Positions 8,541-19,829 of a stretch of DNA of 64,000 bases are shown one piece after another (position 1 is the first letter of the stretch; every line of letters starts with the position of its first letter). Below the pieces are notes generated by a model. It ran no database searches. It saw nothing but the letters and a program-made list of their open reading frames with translations, and was not told where the DNA came from. Position numbers and translations under genes: made by a program. Source of the stretch: Prauserella shujinwangii. GTDB lineage: Bacteria; Actinomycetota; Actinomycetes; Mycobacteriales; Pseudonocardiaceae. The DNA is taken from contig NZ_PVNH01000008.1 in assembly GCF_003001955.1 (NCBI RefSeq), positions 186,001-250,000 on the forward strand, in the 5' to 3' direction.

Positions 8541-10091
8541 TCAGCGCTCGCGGGCCACCGGTTCCGAGCGGCCGAGCTCCCTGCCGTCCCCGTCGAGCGC
8601 GGCGACGGCGAAGTGCGGGCCCTCCGCCCGGACCACGACGGCCGTCTCGAACCCGCCGCGCGGCACGGTGACGACGGGCTCCAGCGCGGCGGGCCGCGGA
8701 CCGGCGAGCACCCGCCACCCCCGGACCTCCGTCGCGCCGTTCCAGCTGGCGTAGACGGTCAGCCCGCCCGCGTTGTTGGGGCCGAGCGCGACGGAAGGGG
8801 GGTCGGCGGGCCTGCCGGTCCAGTCGGCGGTGTACGCGCGGTAGGTCTGGTCGGGCGCGGGCAGCCGCGCGTCGAGCAGCAGCTCGCCGTCCGGCGCGAA
8901 CTCCGACACGAACGGCTGCGCGCCCCAGCCGACGAGCGCGCGGCCGTCCGGGAGCAGCTGCATGTTGCCCTGGTTGTCGGCCAGCAGGTCGGCCGGGTGC
9001 CGGAACCGCCGCTCCACCGTGGCCCGCCGGGTGGCCGGGTCCAGCCGCAGCACCATGCCCCGCGACCGCTCGCCGTGCTGCGGGGATGCGGAGTTGTCGA
9101 ACAGGGAGAGGGTGCCGTCCGGCTGTGGTCGCGCGTCGTGCTGCCAGGCGAACACGTCCTCGTCGCGGAGCACGAAGTCCGACCGCGTGCCGCCGAGCCG
9201 CCAGCGGACCTCGCCGCTGTCCCGGGCGATGGCGTAGACGGCCCAGGTGTTGCGGGCCGAGACGACGAGGTCGCCGTTCGCATCCTCCGCCACCGAGTTG
9301 ATGTGGAAGTAGTCGAACGGCTGGTCGCGGCCACCGGTGCCGCCCAGTTCCTTCCGCGTCTCGTCGATGCCCACGTGGTCGAGGGCGCTCCACTCGAACA
9401 GCACCTCGCCGGTGGCGATGTCCACCTCCTGCACCACGCCGTCGAACACCCAGCCCTGGCGGGGCCCGCCGACGGGGGTCAGGTCGGCCGCCGCGGGCGG
9501 GTAGGCCACGAGCAGTGCGGTGTCCCGGTCGGTGATGAGGAACTCGTGCAGGTCGGCCTGGCGGCCGTTGCCGGTGTGCACCTCGGCGATCTTGCGGTAG
9601 GTGCGGTCGTAGACCACGCCGAAGCCGTGGCCGTAGCCCTCGTGCACGGTGCCCGTCCACCACGTCAGCACCGGCTCTCCCCGGTAGGTCTGCACCCGGA
9701 AGTCCATCGGCACCCGGTCCGGACCGGTGGACGGCAGGAACCAGACGGGCTCGCCGCGCCGGTCGGTGATCAGGCACCCCTGCTGGCCGGGTCCCTCCTC
9801 GCGATAACCCTTCGGGGCGAACAGCAGGTACCTCGGCCCGGCCGGGGCGGCGGCGGTACGGCTACGGGTGATCCGCACCCGCGGTGGCCGCAGGTCGGGG
9901 CGCGAGACGAACCGCTCGACGTCGGAGCTCGCGGCAGTGCCCCCGGGCGCGGGTGCCGGTGGTGCCGACTCGGCGACGGAACGCGGCCAGCGGTAGCCGA
10001 CGTAGCCGGAGATCGCCGGAATCGTGACCGCGGCACCCACCAGCCCTGCCCCGCGCAGGAACCGTCGACGGCTCGTCTCCTCGCCACCCAC
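8541..10091 (-). CDS. Tat-exported ASST-like beta-propeller protein
   Basis: Exported protein related to arylsulfotransferases (ASST family) by its repeated propeller strands; the natural reaction is unknown. The 516-residue product opens with a twin-arginine signal (TSRRRFLRGAG, then a hydrophobic stretch ending near residue 30). The mature part has propeller-type repeats with conserved histidines in HEFL, HVGID, YFHINS and WQHDARP, positions resembling ASST active-site histidines. The GTG at 10091 leaves a normal signal peptide; the reading frame continues to 10184. The ctaB stop is 37 bases upstream, but no functional link to heme synthesis is evident. Confidence 0.7.
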   Translation of the reverse strand: MGGEETSRRRFLRGAGLVGAAVTIPAISGYVGYRWPRSVAESAPPAPAPGGTAASSDVERFVSRPDLRPPRVRITRSRTAAAPAGPRYLLFAPKGYREEGPGQQGCLITDRRGEPVWFLPSTGPDRVPMDFRVQTYRGEPVLTWWTGTVHEGYGHGFGVVYDRTYRKIAEVHTGNGRQADLHEFLITDRDTALLVAYPPAAADLTPVGGPRQGWVFDGVVQEVDIATGEVLFEWSALDHVGIDETRKELGGTGGRDQPFDYFHINSVAEDANGDLVVSARNTWAVYAIARDSGEVRWRLGGTRSDFVLRDEDVFAWQHDARPQPDGTLSLFDNSASPQHGERSRGMVLRLDPATRRATVERRFRHPADLLADNQGNMQLLPDGRALVGWGAQPFVSEFAPDGELLLDARLPAPDQTYRAYTADWTGRPADPPSVALGPNNAGGLTVYASWNGATEVRGWRVLAGPRPAALEPVVTVPRGGFETAVVVRAEGPHFAVAALDGDGRELGRSEPVARER

Positions 10092-10128
10092 CCGGGTGAC
10101 GATAGCAGCCCGGGGGCCGGGGCCGGGT

Positions 10129-11109
10129 CTAGAACGGCAGGCCGAGCACCGGCAGGCCGATCGCGGAGTCGACGGCGAGGGCACAGAACACGATCATCAG
10201 GTACGTGTTGGAGCGGTGGAACAGCGCCATCGGCTTGGTCGCGACGCCGCGCCGCACGGTGGCGTGCAGCCGGTGGGCGTAGAAGAGGAACCACGCGCCG
10301 GCGAGGGCCGCGAACGTGGCGTACAGCCAGCTGGTGGCGGGCGCGAGCAGCAGCGTCCACCCCACCATCACCCACGAGTAGATGACGATCTGCCGCGCCA
10401 CGTGCTGCGGCGTGGCGACGACCGGCAGCATGGGGACGCCCGCGCGCTCGTAGTCCTCGCGGTACTTCATCGCCAGCGCCCAGGTGTGCGGCGGGGTCCA
10501 GAAGAAGATGACGCCGAACATCACGAAGGCGGGCCACTCCACGGTGCCCTGGACCGCGGCCCAGCCGATCACCACGGGCATGCAGCCCGCCGCGCCGCCC
10601 CAGACGACGTTCTGCGGCGTGCGGCGCTTGAGCCCGAGGGTGTAGACGAAGATGTAGAACAGGATCGTCGCGACGGCGAGCACCGCGGCCAGCAGGTTCA
10701 CCGCGAGCAGGAGCACGGCGAACGACGCGGCGCCCAGCACCAGGCCGAAGACGAGCGCACCGCGCCTCGGCACCGAGTCGCGGACCAGCGGCCGCCGCCT
10801 GGTGCGGTTCATGACCTTGTCGATGTCCGCGTCGATGACGCAGTTGAGCGCGTTCGCGCTGCCCGCGGCCATGGTGCCGCCCACCAGTGTCGCGAACACC
10901 AGCCAGGGCGACGGGATCTCCCTGCCGGCGAGGAACATCGCCGGGATGGTCGTGACCAGGAGCAGTTCGATGACGCGGGGCTTGGCCAGCGCCGCGTAGG
11001 CGGCCACCGTCCGCCGGACACCCCGCCGGCCACCGGGCTGCGGCTCGCCGGTGCGATGCACGGCGCTGGTGTGGTCACTGCGCCCGTGCGCAGCGTGCAC
11101 CAACGACAT
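10129..11109 (-). CDS. ctaB: Protoheme IX farnesyltransferase (heme O synthase)
   Basis: Polytopic UbiA-family prenyltransferase that adds farnesyl to heme B, giving heme O, the substrate of CtaA. The 326-residue protein shows the two aspartate-rich motifs: [15 protein letters not shown] in the first half and [13 protein letters not shown] in the second, with about nine hydrophobic helices. ATG 11109 is preceded by AGGGAGCG, a good ribosome binding site; the frame runs open to 11256 without one. It is divergent from tkt, an arrangement also found in mycobacteria. Confidence 0.94.
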   Translation of the reverse strand: MSLVHAAHGRSDHTSAVHRTGEPQPGGRRGVRRTVAAYAALAKPRVIELLLVTTIPAMFLAGREIPSPWLVFATLVGGTMAAGSANALNCVIDADIDKVMNRTRRRPLVRDSVPRRGALVFGLVLGAASFAVLLLAVNLLAAVLAVATILFYIFVYTLGLKRRTPQNVVWGGAAGCMPVVIGWAAVQGTVEWPAFVMFGVIFFWTPPHTWALAMKYREDYERAGVPMLPVVATPQHVARQIVIYSWVMVGWTLLLAPATSWLYATFAALAGAWFLFYAHRLHATVRRGVATKPMALFHRSNTYLMIVFCALAVDSAIGLPVLGLPF

Positions 11110-11415
11110 TTCGCTCCCTGTGTCGGACTCGGGGTGGCCGCGGGCCGGACCACGCGAGAGCCCGGCACCTTGACAGATCGTAGTAGTCGCCGTGGCGCCC
11201 CGCGCTCCGGGGCGGTCCCGCGCCCGCGTCAGCCGTCCGTGCCGCCGGGGCGGCACCGGCTAGGCTGGCGGCGACCGGTCGCGACGTGCGGGAACACCTC
11301 GGCGCAATTCGGGGCATACCACGCTTCGGGATCGATTAAGATGACCGGTGGCGGCCGGGCCGCCGGGTAACCACGGAAACGACAGCCACTACGTGCAGAT
11401 TCAGGAGCCGATTCA
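11110..11415. other. Divergent ctaB-tkt intergenic region
   Basis: This 306-base gap must carry the promoters of ctaB and of the pentose phosphate operon. I see a TTGACA hexamer at 11171-11176 on the plus strand without a convincing -10 partner, and a TAAGAT hexamer at 11337-11342 upstream of tkt without a good -35. The ribosome site CAGGAG is at 11402-11407. No small gene, repeat or riboswitch could be recognised. Confidence 0.4.
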
Positions 11416-13524
<2,109 letters not shown>

Positions 13525-13554
13525 CGCGACCCGACAAGCGAAGGGGATGTAGTC

Positions 13555-14670
13555 ATGAGCAACACCGACCGGCTGGCCGAGCTGTCTCAGGCCGGCGTGT
13601 CGATCTGGCTCGACGACCTGTCGAGGGAGCGGATCACCTCCGGCAACCTCGCCGAGCTCATCCGCGACAAGCACGTCGTGGGGGTGACCACCAACCCGAC
13701 GATCTTCGCGAAGGCGCTGTCCAGCGGGCACGCCTACGACGAGCAGGTCCGCGCCCTCGCCGAGCGGGGCGCCGACGTGCACGCCGCCGTCCGGGAGCTG
13801 ACCACCTCGGACGTGCGGGACGCCGCCGACCTGTTCCGCGACGTCTACACCGCCACCGGCGGGGCCGACGGCCGCGTGTCCATCGAGGTGGACCCCGGCC
13901 TGGCCAGGGACACGGACCGGACCGTGGCCGAGGCGGCCGACCTGTGGAAGACCGTGGACCGGCCCAACATCTTCGTGAAGATCCCGGCCACCGAGCAGGG
14001 CCTGCCCGCGATCACCCGCACCCTCGCCGAGGGCATCAGCGTCAACGTGACGCTGATCTTCTCGGTGGAGCGGTACCGCGAGGTCATCGACGCCTTCTTC
14101 GCCGGCCTGGAGCAGGCCACGGCCAACGGGCACGACCTGCGCTCCATCCAGTCGGTGGCGTCGTTCTTCGTGTCCCGGGTGGACGCCGAGGTCGACAAGC
14201 GGCTGGAGGCGATCGGCACGGACGAGGCCAGGGCGCTGCGCGGCGAGGCCGCCATCGCCAACGCCCGCCTCGCCTACGCCGCGTACCAGGAGCTGTTCGC
14301 CGGCGAGCGGTGGACGGCGCTGAAGGAGCAGGGCGCCAACCCGCAGCGGCCGCTGTGGGCGTCCACCGGCGTGAAGGACCCGTCGTACTCGGACACCCGG
14401 TACGTCGACGGGCTCGTGGTCGCCGGCGTGGTCAACACCATGCCGGAGCAGACGCTGGAGGCCGCGGCCGACCACGCCGAGATCACCGGCGACACCGTGA
14501 CCGGCACCGCCGACCGGGCACGGGAGGTGTTCGACCGGCTCGCCGCCGTCGGCATCGACGTCACCGACGTCTTCCTGACCCTGGAGAACGAGGGCGTCGA
14601 GAAGTTCGACAAGTCCTGGACCGAGCTGCTGGACACCGTGTCCGGCCAGCTCGCCGGGGCGAAGGGCTGA
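13555..14670 (+). CDS. tal: Transaldolase
   Basis: Transfers a dihydroxyacetone unit between sugar phosphates, partnering transketolase. The 371-residue protein is the long actinobacterial type. The Schiff-base lysine is probably K142 in [12 protein letters not shown], and TTNPTIF (45-51) marks the barrel's first strand. A ribosome site (AAGGGG) precedes ATG 13555. The stop is only five bases from the pgi start. Confidence 0.95.
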   Translation: MSNTDRLAELSQAGVSIWLDDLSRERITSGNLAELIRDKHVVGVTTNPTIFAKALSSGHAYDEQVRALAERGADVHAAVRELTTSDVRDAADLFRDVYTATGGADGRVSIEVDPGLARDTDRTVAEAADLWKTVDRPNIFVKIPATEQGLPAITRTLAEGISVNVTLIFSVERYREVIDAFFAGLEQATANGHDLRSIQSVASFFVSRVDAEVDKRLEAIGTDEARALRGEAAIANARLAYAAYQELFAGERWTALKEQGANPQRPLWASTGVKDPSYSDTRYVDGLVVAGVVNTMPEQTLEAAADHAEITGDTVTGTADRAREVFDRLAAVGIDVTDVFLTLENEGVEKFDKSWTELLDTVSGQLAGAKG

Positions 14671-14675
14671 CGCCG

Positions 14676-16301
14676 ATGGCCGCAGAGGGGGCAGGAGTCA
14701 CCGTCTCGGTGGACGACTCCGCGCTCGACGCCGCCGCGGCTCCGCTGCTGGACAAGCTCCTCGTGGACGGCGTGGCGAGCAAGCTCACCGCGCAGGACCC
14801 CACGCTGTGGGGTGCCGACGCGGAGCCGGAGGCGGCCATCCGCCTGGCGTGGACGACCCTGCACAAGACGTCCCGCCCGCTCATCGGCGAGATCGAGGCG
14901 CTGCGGGCCGAACTGCGCTCGGAGGGCATCGACCGCGTGGTCCTCGCGGGCATGGGCGGCTCGTCGCTCGCGCCCGAGGTGATCACCGGCACCGAGGGTG
15001 TCGCCCTCACCGTGCTGGACACCACCGACCCCGGTCAGGTCGCCGACGCGCTCGCCGGCGACCTGGACCGGACGGTGCTCGTGGTGTCGTCCAAGTCCGG
15101 CGGCACGGTGGAGACCGACAGTCACCGGCGCGTGTTCGCGCGGGCCTTCACCGAGGCCGGGATCGACGCGGCCCGGCGGATCGTCGTGGTCACCGACCCC
15201 GGCTCCCCGCTGGCCGAGCTGGCCGAGGCCGAGGGGTACCGGCGGGTGTTCCTCGCCGACCCGAACGTGGGCGGCCGGTACTCCGCGCTCACCGCGTTCG
15301 GTCTCGTCCCCGCGGGGCTCGCCGGCGCCGACGTGGCGCGGCTGCTCGACCAGGCGGCGGTGGTGGCCGACGTGCTGGCCGCCGACTCCGCCGACAACCC
15401 GGCGCTGCGGCTGGCGGCGGCGCTGGGTGCGGCGCACGACGCGGGCGCGGAGAAGGTCGTCCTCGCCGACACCGGCTCCGGCATCGCGGGGTTCGGCGAC
15501 TGGGCCGAGCAGCTCATCGCCGAGTCCACCGGCAAGCAGGGCACCGGCCTGCTGCCGGTGGTGGTCGAGGGGCCGGACGCGCCGGGCTTCGCCGACGCGG
15601 GCACCGACGCGGTCCCGGTGGTGATCGGGCCGTCGGCGCCGGGCGCGAAGCTGTCCACCCGGGGCCCGCTGGGCGCGCAGTTCCTGCTGTGGGAGTACGC
15701 GACGGCGATCGCGGGCAGGCTGCTCGCGATCAACCCGTTCGACCAGCCCGACGTGGAGGCCGCGAAGCAGGCCGCCCGCTCCCTGCTGGACGACCCCGCC
15801 GGGCTCGGCGGCGGCGCCGAACCGGCCACGGTGGTCGGTGCGGTGCAGGTGTACGCGTCGGCGGGGACCTCGGGCAACGGTGGTCTCGCGGACATCCTGC
15901 GGGAGTTCCTGGACACCGTGCCCGCCGACGGCTACCTCGCGGTGCAGGCCTACCTCGACCGGCTCGACGACGCGTCCGCGGCGCTGCTGCGGCCCGAGCT
16001 GGCGAAGCTGACCGGCGTGCAGACGACCTTCGGCTGGGGTCCCCGCTTCCTGCACTCGACCGGGCAGTACCACAAGGGCGGGCACCAGAACGGCGTCTTC
16101 CTCCAGCTGACCGGCGGTGTCGAGGAGGACCTGGACGTGCCGGACCGGCCGTACACCCTGGGCAGCCTGCAGCTGGCGCAGGCGCTCGGCGACGGCCAGG
16201 TGCTCACCGACCGCGGCAGGCCGGTGCTGCGGCTGCACCTCACCGACCGGGCCGCCGGACTCGCGGAACTCGTCCGCGCCGTACAGGAGCTCGCTTCATG
16301 A
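14676..16301 (+). CDS. pgi: Glucose-6-phosphate isomerase
   Basis: Interconverts glucose-6-phosphate and fructose-6-phosphate, joining glycolysis to the pentose phosphate pathway. The 541-residue protein belongs to the divergent PGI group found in actinobacteria and cyanobacteria. It has the first sugar-phosphate-binding loop GMGGSSLAPEV (about 92-102), the second SKSGGTVET, and the later GWGPRFLHSTGQYHKGG stretch. ATG 14676 gives a five-base gap from tal. M. tuberculosis lacks pgi at this place, so the gene was inserted or retained here. The stop overlaps the zwf start (ATGA). Confidence 0.92.
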   Translation: MAAEGAGVTVSVDDSALDAAAAPLLDKLLVDGVASKLTAQDPTLWGADAEPEAAIRLAWTTLHKTSRPLIGEIEALRAELRSEGIDRVVLAGMGGSSLAPEVITGTEGVALTVLDTTDPGQVADALAGDLDRTVLVVSSKSGGTVETDSHRRVFARAFTEAGIDAARRIVVVTDPGSPLAELAEAEGYRRVFLADPNVGGRYSALTAFGLVPAGLAGADVARLLDQAAVVADVLAADSADNPALRLAAALGAAHDAGAEKVVLADTGSGIAGFGDWAEQLIAESTGKQGTGLLPVVVEGPDAPGFADAGTDAVPVVIGPSAPGAKLSTRGPLGAQFLLWEYATAIAGRLLAINPFDQPDVEAAKQAARSLLDDPAGLGGGAEPATVVGAVQVYASAGTSGNGGLADILREFLDTVPADGYLAVQAYLDRLDDASAALLRPELAKLTGVQTTFGWGPRFLHSTGQYHKGGHQNGVFLQLTGGVEEDLDVPDRPYTLGSLQLAQALGDGQVLTDRGRPVLRLHLTDRAAGLAELVRAVQELAS

Positions 16302-17830
16302 CACGACGGTGGAACAATCCGCTGCGCGACCCGAGGGACAAGCGCCTGCCGAGGATCGCCGGGCCGTCCAGCCTGGTGATCTTCGGCGTCACCGGTGACC
16401 TGTCCCGCAAGAAGCTGATGCCGGCGATCTACGACCTGGCGCACCGGGGGCTGCTGCCCGCGGGCTTCTCCCTCATCGGGTTCGCCCGCAGGGAGTGGGA
16501 GCACCAGGACTTCGGCGAGCAGGTGCACGACGCGGTCGCCGAGCACGCCCGCACGCCGTTCCGCGAGGCGGTGTGGAACCGGCTGTCGGAAGGGATCCGG
16601 TTCGTGCAGGGCTCGTTCGACGACGACGACGCGTTCGACCGGCTCGCGCAGACGGTCAAGGACCTCGACGCGGAACGCGGCACCGGCGGCAACACGGCGT
16701 TCTACCTCTCCATCCCGCCGTGGGCGTTCCCGGTGGTGACCAAGCAGCTGGCGCGCTGCGGGCTGGCGGAGTCCACCGACGACGTCTGGCGGCGGGTGGT
16801 GATCGAGAAGCCGTTCGGGCACGACCTGGCCAGCGCCAAGGAGCTCAACGCCATCGTCAACGACGTCTTCCCCGAGGAGTCGGTGTTCCGCATCGACCAC
16901 TACCTCGGCAAGGAGACCGTGCAGAACATCCTGGCGCTGCGGTTCGCGAACCAGATGTTCGAGCCGATCTGGAACGCCAACTACGTCGACCACGTGCAGA
17001 TCACCATGGCCGAGGACATCGGCCTCGGCGGCCGGGCCGGGTACTACGAGGGCATCGGCGCGGCCAGGGACGTGATCCAGAACCACCTGCTGCAGCTGCT
17101 GGCCTTCACGGCGATGGAGGAGCCGGTCTCGTTCGAGCCGAACGCGCTGCGGGCGGAGAAGGTGAAGGTGCTCGGCGCCACCAAGCCGGTGCGGCCGTTC
17201 GACGAGACCACCGCCCGCGGCCAGTACGCGGGCGGCTGGCAGGGCGGCAAGAAGGTGCCGGGACTGCTGCAGGAGGCCGGATTCCCGAAGGACTCGACCA
17301 CCGAGACCTACGCCGCGGTGACGCTGGAGGTGCAGAACCGCCGCTGGGCCGGGGTGCCGTTCTACCTGCGCAGCGGCAAGCGGCTGGGCCGCCGTGTCAC
17401 CGAGGTGGCCGTGGTGTTCAAGCGGGCGCCGCACCTGCCGTTCGACTCGACCTCCACCGAGGAGCTGGGCCAGAACGCCCTGGTCATCCGGGTGCAGCCG
17501 GACGAGGGCGTGACGATGCGGTTCGGCTCGAAGGTGCCGGGGACCACGATGGAGGTCCGCGACGTCACGATGGACTTCGGCTACGGCCACGCGTTCACCG
17601 AGTCGTCACCGGAGGCGTACGAGCGGCTGATCCTGGACGTGCTGCTCGGTGAGCCGTCGCTGTTCCCGGTGAACGAGGAGGTCGAGCTGTCCTGGCGGAT
17701 CCTCGACCCCGTCCTGGAGCACTGGGCCAAGTCGGGCAGCGCTCCGGAGCAGTACCCGCCGGGATCGTGGGGACCGGGGTCGGCGGACGAGATGCTGACG
17801 CGCAGCGGACGGCACTGGAGGCGCCCGTGA
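16298..17830 (+). CDS. zwf: Glucose-6-phosphate 1-dehydrogenase
   Basis: First enzyme of the oxidative pentose phosphate pathway; it makes NADPH and 6-phosphogluconolactone. The 510-residue product carries the NADP-binding GVTGDLSRKK (30-39) and the active-site signature RIDHYLGKE with His201 and Lys205. It overlaps pgi by four bases upstream and opcA by four downstream, so the three are translationally linked. OpcA, the next product, is needed for activity of this enzyme in actinobacteria. Confidence 0.96.
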   Translation: MTRRWNNPLRDPRDKRLPRIAGPSSLVIFGVTGDLSRKKLMPAIYDLAHRGLLPAGFSLIGFARREWEHQDFGEQVHDAVAEHARTPFREAVWNRLSEGIRFVQGSFDDDDAFDRLAQTVKDLDAERGTGGNTAFYLSIPPWAFPVVTKQLARCGLAESTDDVWRRVVIEKPFGHDLASAKELNAIVNDVFPEESVFRIDHYLGKETVQNILALRFANQMFEPIWNANYVDHVQITMAEDIGLGGRAGYYEGIGAARDVIQNHLLQLLAFTAMEEPVSFEPNALRAEKVKVLGATKPVRPFDETTARGQYAGGWQGGKKVPGLLQEAGFPKDSTTETYAAVTLEVQNRRWAGVPFYLRSGKRLGRRVTEVAVVFKRAPHLPFDSTSTEELGQNALVIRVQPDEGVTMRFGSKVPGTTMEVRDVTMDFGYGHAFTESSPEAYERLILDVLLGEPSLFPVNEEVELSWRILDPVLEHWAKSGSAPEQYPPGSWGPGSADEMLTRSGRHWRRP

Positions 17831-18810
17831 TCATCGACCTGCCTTCCACGACAACGTCCCAGCTGAACAAGAAGCTGGTGGAGCTGCGCGAGCGCGGCGG
17901 CGCGGTGGCGCTGGGCCGGGTGCTCACCCTGGTGATCGCCGCCGAGGACGACGAACAGCTCGAGGACGCCATCGACGCGGCCAACGAGGCCAGCCGGGAG
18001 CACCCGTCGCGGGTGATCGTGGTGGCCAAGGGGGCGCGGACGGCGGCGCCCCGCATCGACGCCCAGATCCGGGTCGGCGGCGACGCGGGCGCGAGCGAGG
18101 TGATCGTGCTGCGGCTCTACGGCCCGCTGGCCCGCGAGGCGCAGAGCGCGGTGGTGCCGCTACTGCTGCCGGACGCCCCGATCGTCACCTGGTGGCCCAC
18201 GGGCGGTCCGAAGGCCCCCGCGGGCGACCCGCTCGGCCGGCTCGCCCAGCGGCGGATCACCGACTCGGCGGCCGACCGGAACCCGATCCGGGCGCTGCAC
18301 ACGCGCGCGAAGTCGTACGCCGACGGCGACACCGACCTGGCGTGGACGCGGCTCACCAACTGGCGGGCGCAGCTGGTGTCGGCGCTGGACCTGCCGCCGT
18401 TCGAGCGGATCACCGCGGCGACGGTGACCGGCGAGGGCGACTCGCCGTCGACCGAATTGCTCGCCGGGTGGCTTGCCGAGTACCTGAAGGTGCCGGTGCG
18501 GCGGGTGAAGACGACCGAGGCCCAGGGCATCGTGTCGGTGGCGCTGGAGCGCCGCTCCGGCCCGATCGAGCTGAGCCGCCCCGACGGCCGCACCGGGACA
18601 CTGACGCAGCCCGGCCAGCCGGCGCGCCGGATCGCGCTGCAGCGCCGCGACACGCGGGACTGCCTGATCGAGGAGCTGCGCAGGCTCGACCCGGACGAGG
18701 TGTACGAGGCGGCCCTGAACGGCCTCGGCAAGCTCGGCGCGGGCAAGAAGTCCACCGCGGCGGGCAAGTCCACGACCACGAGGAAACCGGCGAAGAGCAC
18801 AGCATCATGA
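17827..18810 (+). CDS. opcA: Glucose-6-phosphate dehydrogenase assembly protein OpcA
   Basis: Activator or assembly factor for G6PDH in actinobacteria and cyanobacteria. The 327-residue product matches the family in length and in the central segment (PDAPIVTWWP, near residues 118-127). The C-terminal 20 residues are a Lys/Thr/Ser-rich tail. GTG 17827 overlaps the zwf stop. Position between zwf and pgl is the standard actinobacterial order. Confidence 0.93.
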   Translation: MIIDLPSTTTSQLNKKLVELRERGGAVALGRVLTLVIAAEDDEQLEDAIDAANEASREHPSRVIVVAKGARTAAPRIDAQIRVGGDAGASEVIVLRLYGPLAREAQSAVVPLLLPDAPIVTWWPTGGPKAPAGDPLGRLAQRRITDSAADRNPIRALHTRAKSYADGDTDLAWTRLTNWRAQLVSALDLPPFERITAATVTGEGDSPSTELLAGWLAEYLKVPVRRVKTTEAQGIVSVALERRSGPIELSRPDGRTGTLTQPGQPARRIALQRRDTRDCLIEELRRLDPDEVYEAALNGLGKLGAGKKSTAAGKSTTTRKPAKSTAS

Positions 18811-19586
18811 GCGGTTCCGAAGTACTCGTCTACTCGACCGGCGACCTGCTGGCGGCGGCCTGCGCCGCCCGGCTGGTCACCCGGATCGTCGACCTGCAGG
18901 CCGCGAAGGGGTCGGCGTCGGTGGTGCTCACCGGCGGCGGCACCGGCATCGCGATCCTGGAGCAGCTGAACCGGTCCCCCGCCCGCGACGCGATCGACTG
19001 GGCGCGGCTGGACGTCTACTGGGGCGACGAGCGGTTCGTGCCCGCCGACTCCGACGAGCGCAACGAGAAGCAGGCGCGGGAGGCGCTGCTGGACCACGTA
19101 CCGGTGGACCCGGCGCGGGTGCACCCGATGGCGCCCTCGGACGGGGAGTTCGGGGACGACCCCGACGCCGCGGCCGCCGCCTACGCCGGGGTGCTGGCCG
19201 CCAACGCGCGGCCGGAGGACCACGGCGACGTGCCGACGTTCGACATCCTGCTGCTCGGCATGGGGCCGGAGGGCCACACGGCGTCGATCTTCCCGGAGTC
19301 GCCCGCGGCGTACGAGCACGAGCGGTCGGTGGTGGCGGTGCGCAACTGCCCGAAGCCGCCACCGACGCGGGTGTCGCTCACGTTCCCCGCGATCCGGCAG
19401 GCCACCGAGGTGTGGCTGGCCACGACCGGTGAGGCGAAGGCGGGCGCGGTGGCGCTCGCCCTCGCCGGTGCCGGCGAGGTGCAGTTGCCCGTGGCGGGCG
19501 CGCGCGGGCAGCGGCGGACGTTGTGGCTGCTGGACAGGGCCGCTGCGGGCGAGCTCGGCAAGGTGTACCAGCCACCCCACGTGTAG
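18807..19586 (+). CDS. pgl: 6-phosphogluconolactonase
   Basis: Hydrolyses 6-phosphogluconolactone produced by G6PDH. The 259-residue protein has the NagB-like fold with LTGGGTG (about 42-48), the active-site motif DVYWGDERFVP (about 70-80) and the GMGPEGHTASIFP segment near 152-164. It overlaps opcA by four bases. It ends the operon; a repeat hairpin begins 23 bases after the stop. Confidence 0.94.
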   Translation: MSGSEVLVYSTGDLLAAACAARLVTRIVDLQAAKGSASVVLTGGGTGIAILEQLNRSPARDAIDWARLDVYWGDERFVPADSDERNEKQAREALLDHVPVDPARVHPMAPSDGEFGDDPDAAAAAYAGVLAANARPEDHGDVPTFDILLLGMGPEGHTASIFPESPAAYEHERSVVAVRNCPKPPPTRVSLTFPAIRQATEVWLATTGEAKAGAVALALAGAGEVQLPVAGARGQRRTLWLLDRAAAGELGKVYQPPHV

Positions 19587-19609
19587 CCCCGGCCGCCGGA
19601 TGCCCCCCA

Positions 19610-19680
19610 TGCCACATTCGGTGCGTTGAACGCACCCAATGTGGCATTCGGTGCGTTGAACGCACCCAGTGCCACATTGG
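19610..19680. repeat. Tandem palindromic repeat, TGCCACATT-arm type
   Basis: A 23-bp direct repeat starting ATTCGGTGCGTTG occurs at 19616-19638 and again at 19646-19668, 30 bases apart. Each copy holds the palindrome GTGCGTTGAACGCAC (19621-19635 and 19651-19665). Arms TGCCACATT (19610-19618) and AATGTGGCA (19638-19646) frame the first unit, and a further TGCCACATTGGGG closes the array. It follows the pgl stop and may end the operon's transcript. Confidence 0.85.
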
Positions 19681-19787
19681 GGAGCTCTGGTACGAACGCG
19701 CGAAAAATGAGATGGTCGTTCCGATGTGGGTGATTCGTTAACAGTCGCACATTTGTTCAAGATCACGCGTCCCGAACGGGATATGAA

Positions 19788-19822
19788 GACCTCTCAAAGA
19801 CAAGTCCACAAGACGAGAGGTC
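19788..19822 (+). promoter_or_regulatory. Hairpin covering the ribosome site of the sensor kinase
   Basis: GACCTCTC (19788-19795) is the exact complement of GAGAGGTC (19815-19822), with a 19-base loop. The right arm contains GAGAGG, the likely Shine-Dalgarno sequence nine bases before ATG 19830. If the stem forms in the mRNA it would hide the ribosome site. Confidence 0.5.
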
Positions 19823-19829
19823 CATACCC

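Noticed and set aside
5700-10385. A 1561-codon open frame on the plus strand opposite helD and the ASST-like gene
   Set aside because: It is a GC-skew shadow: composition is biased to R/G/A, no domain is recognisable, and the minus-strand genes show clear motifs.
19610-19680. Possible CRISPR-like direct repeats
   Set aside because: Only two units 30 bases apart, with no unique spacers; the units are palindromic and related to single elements elsewhere.
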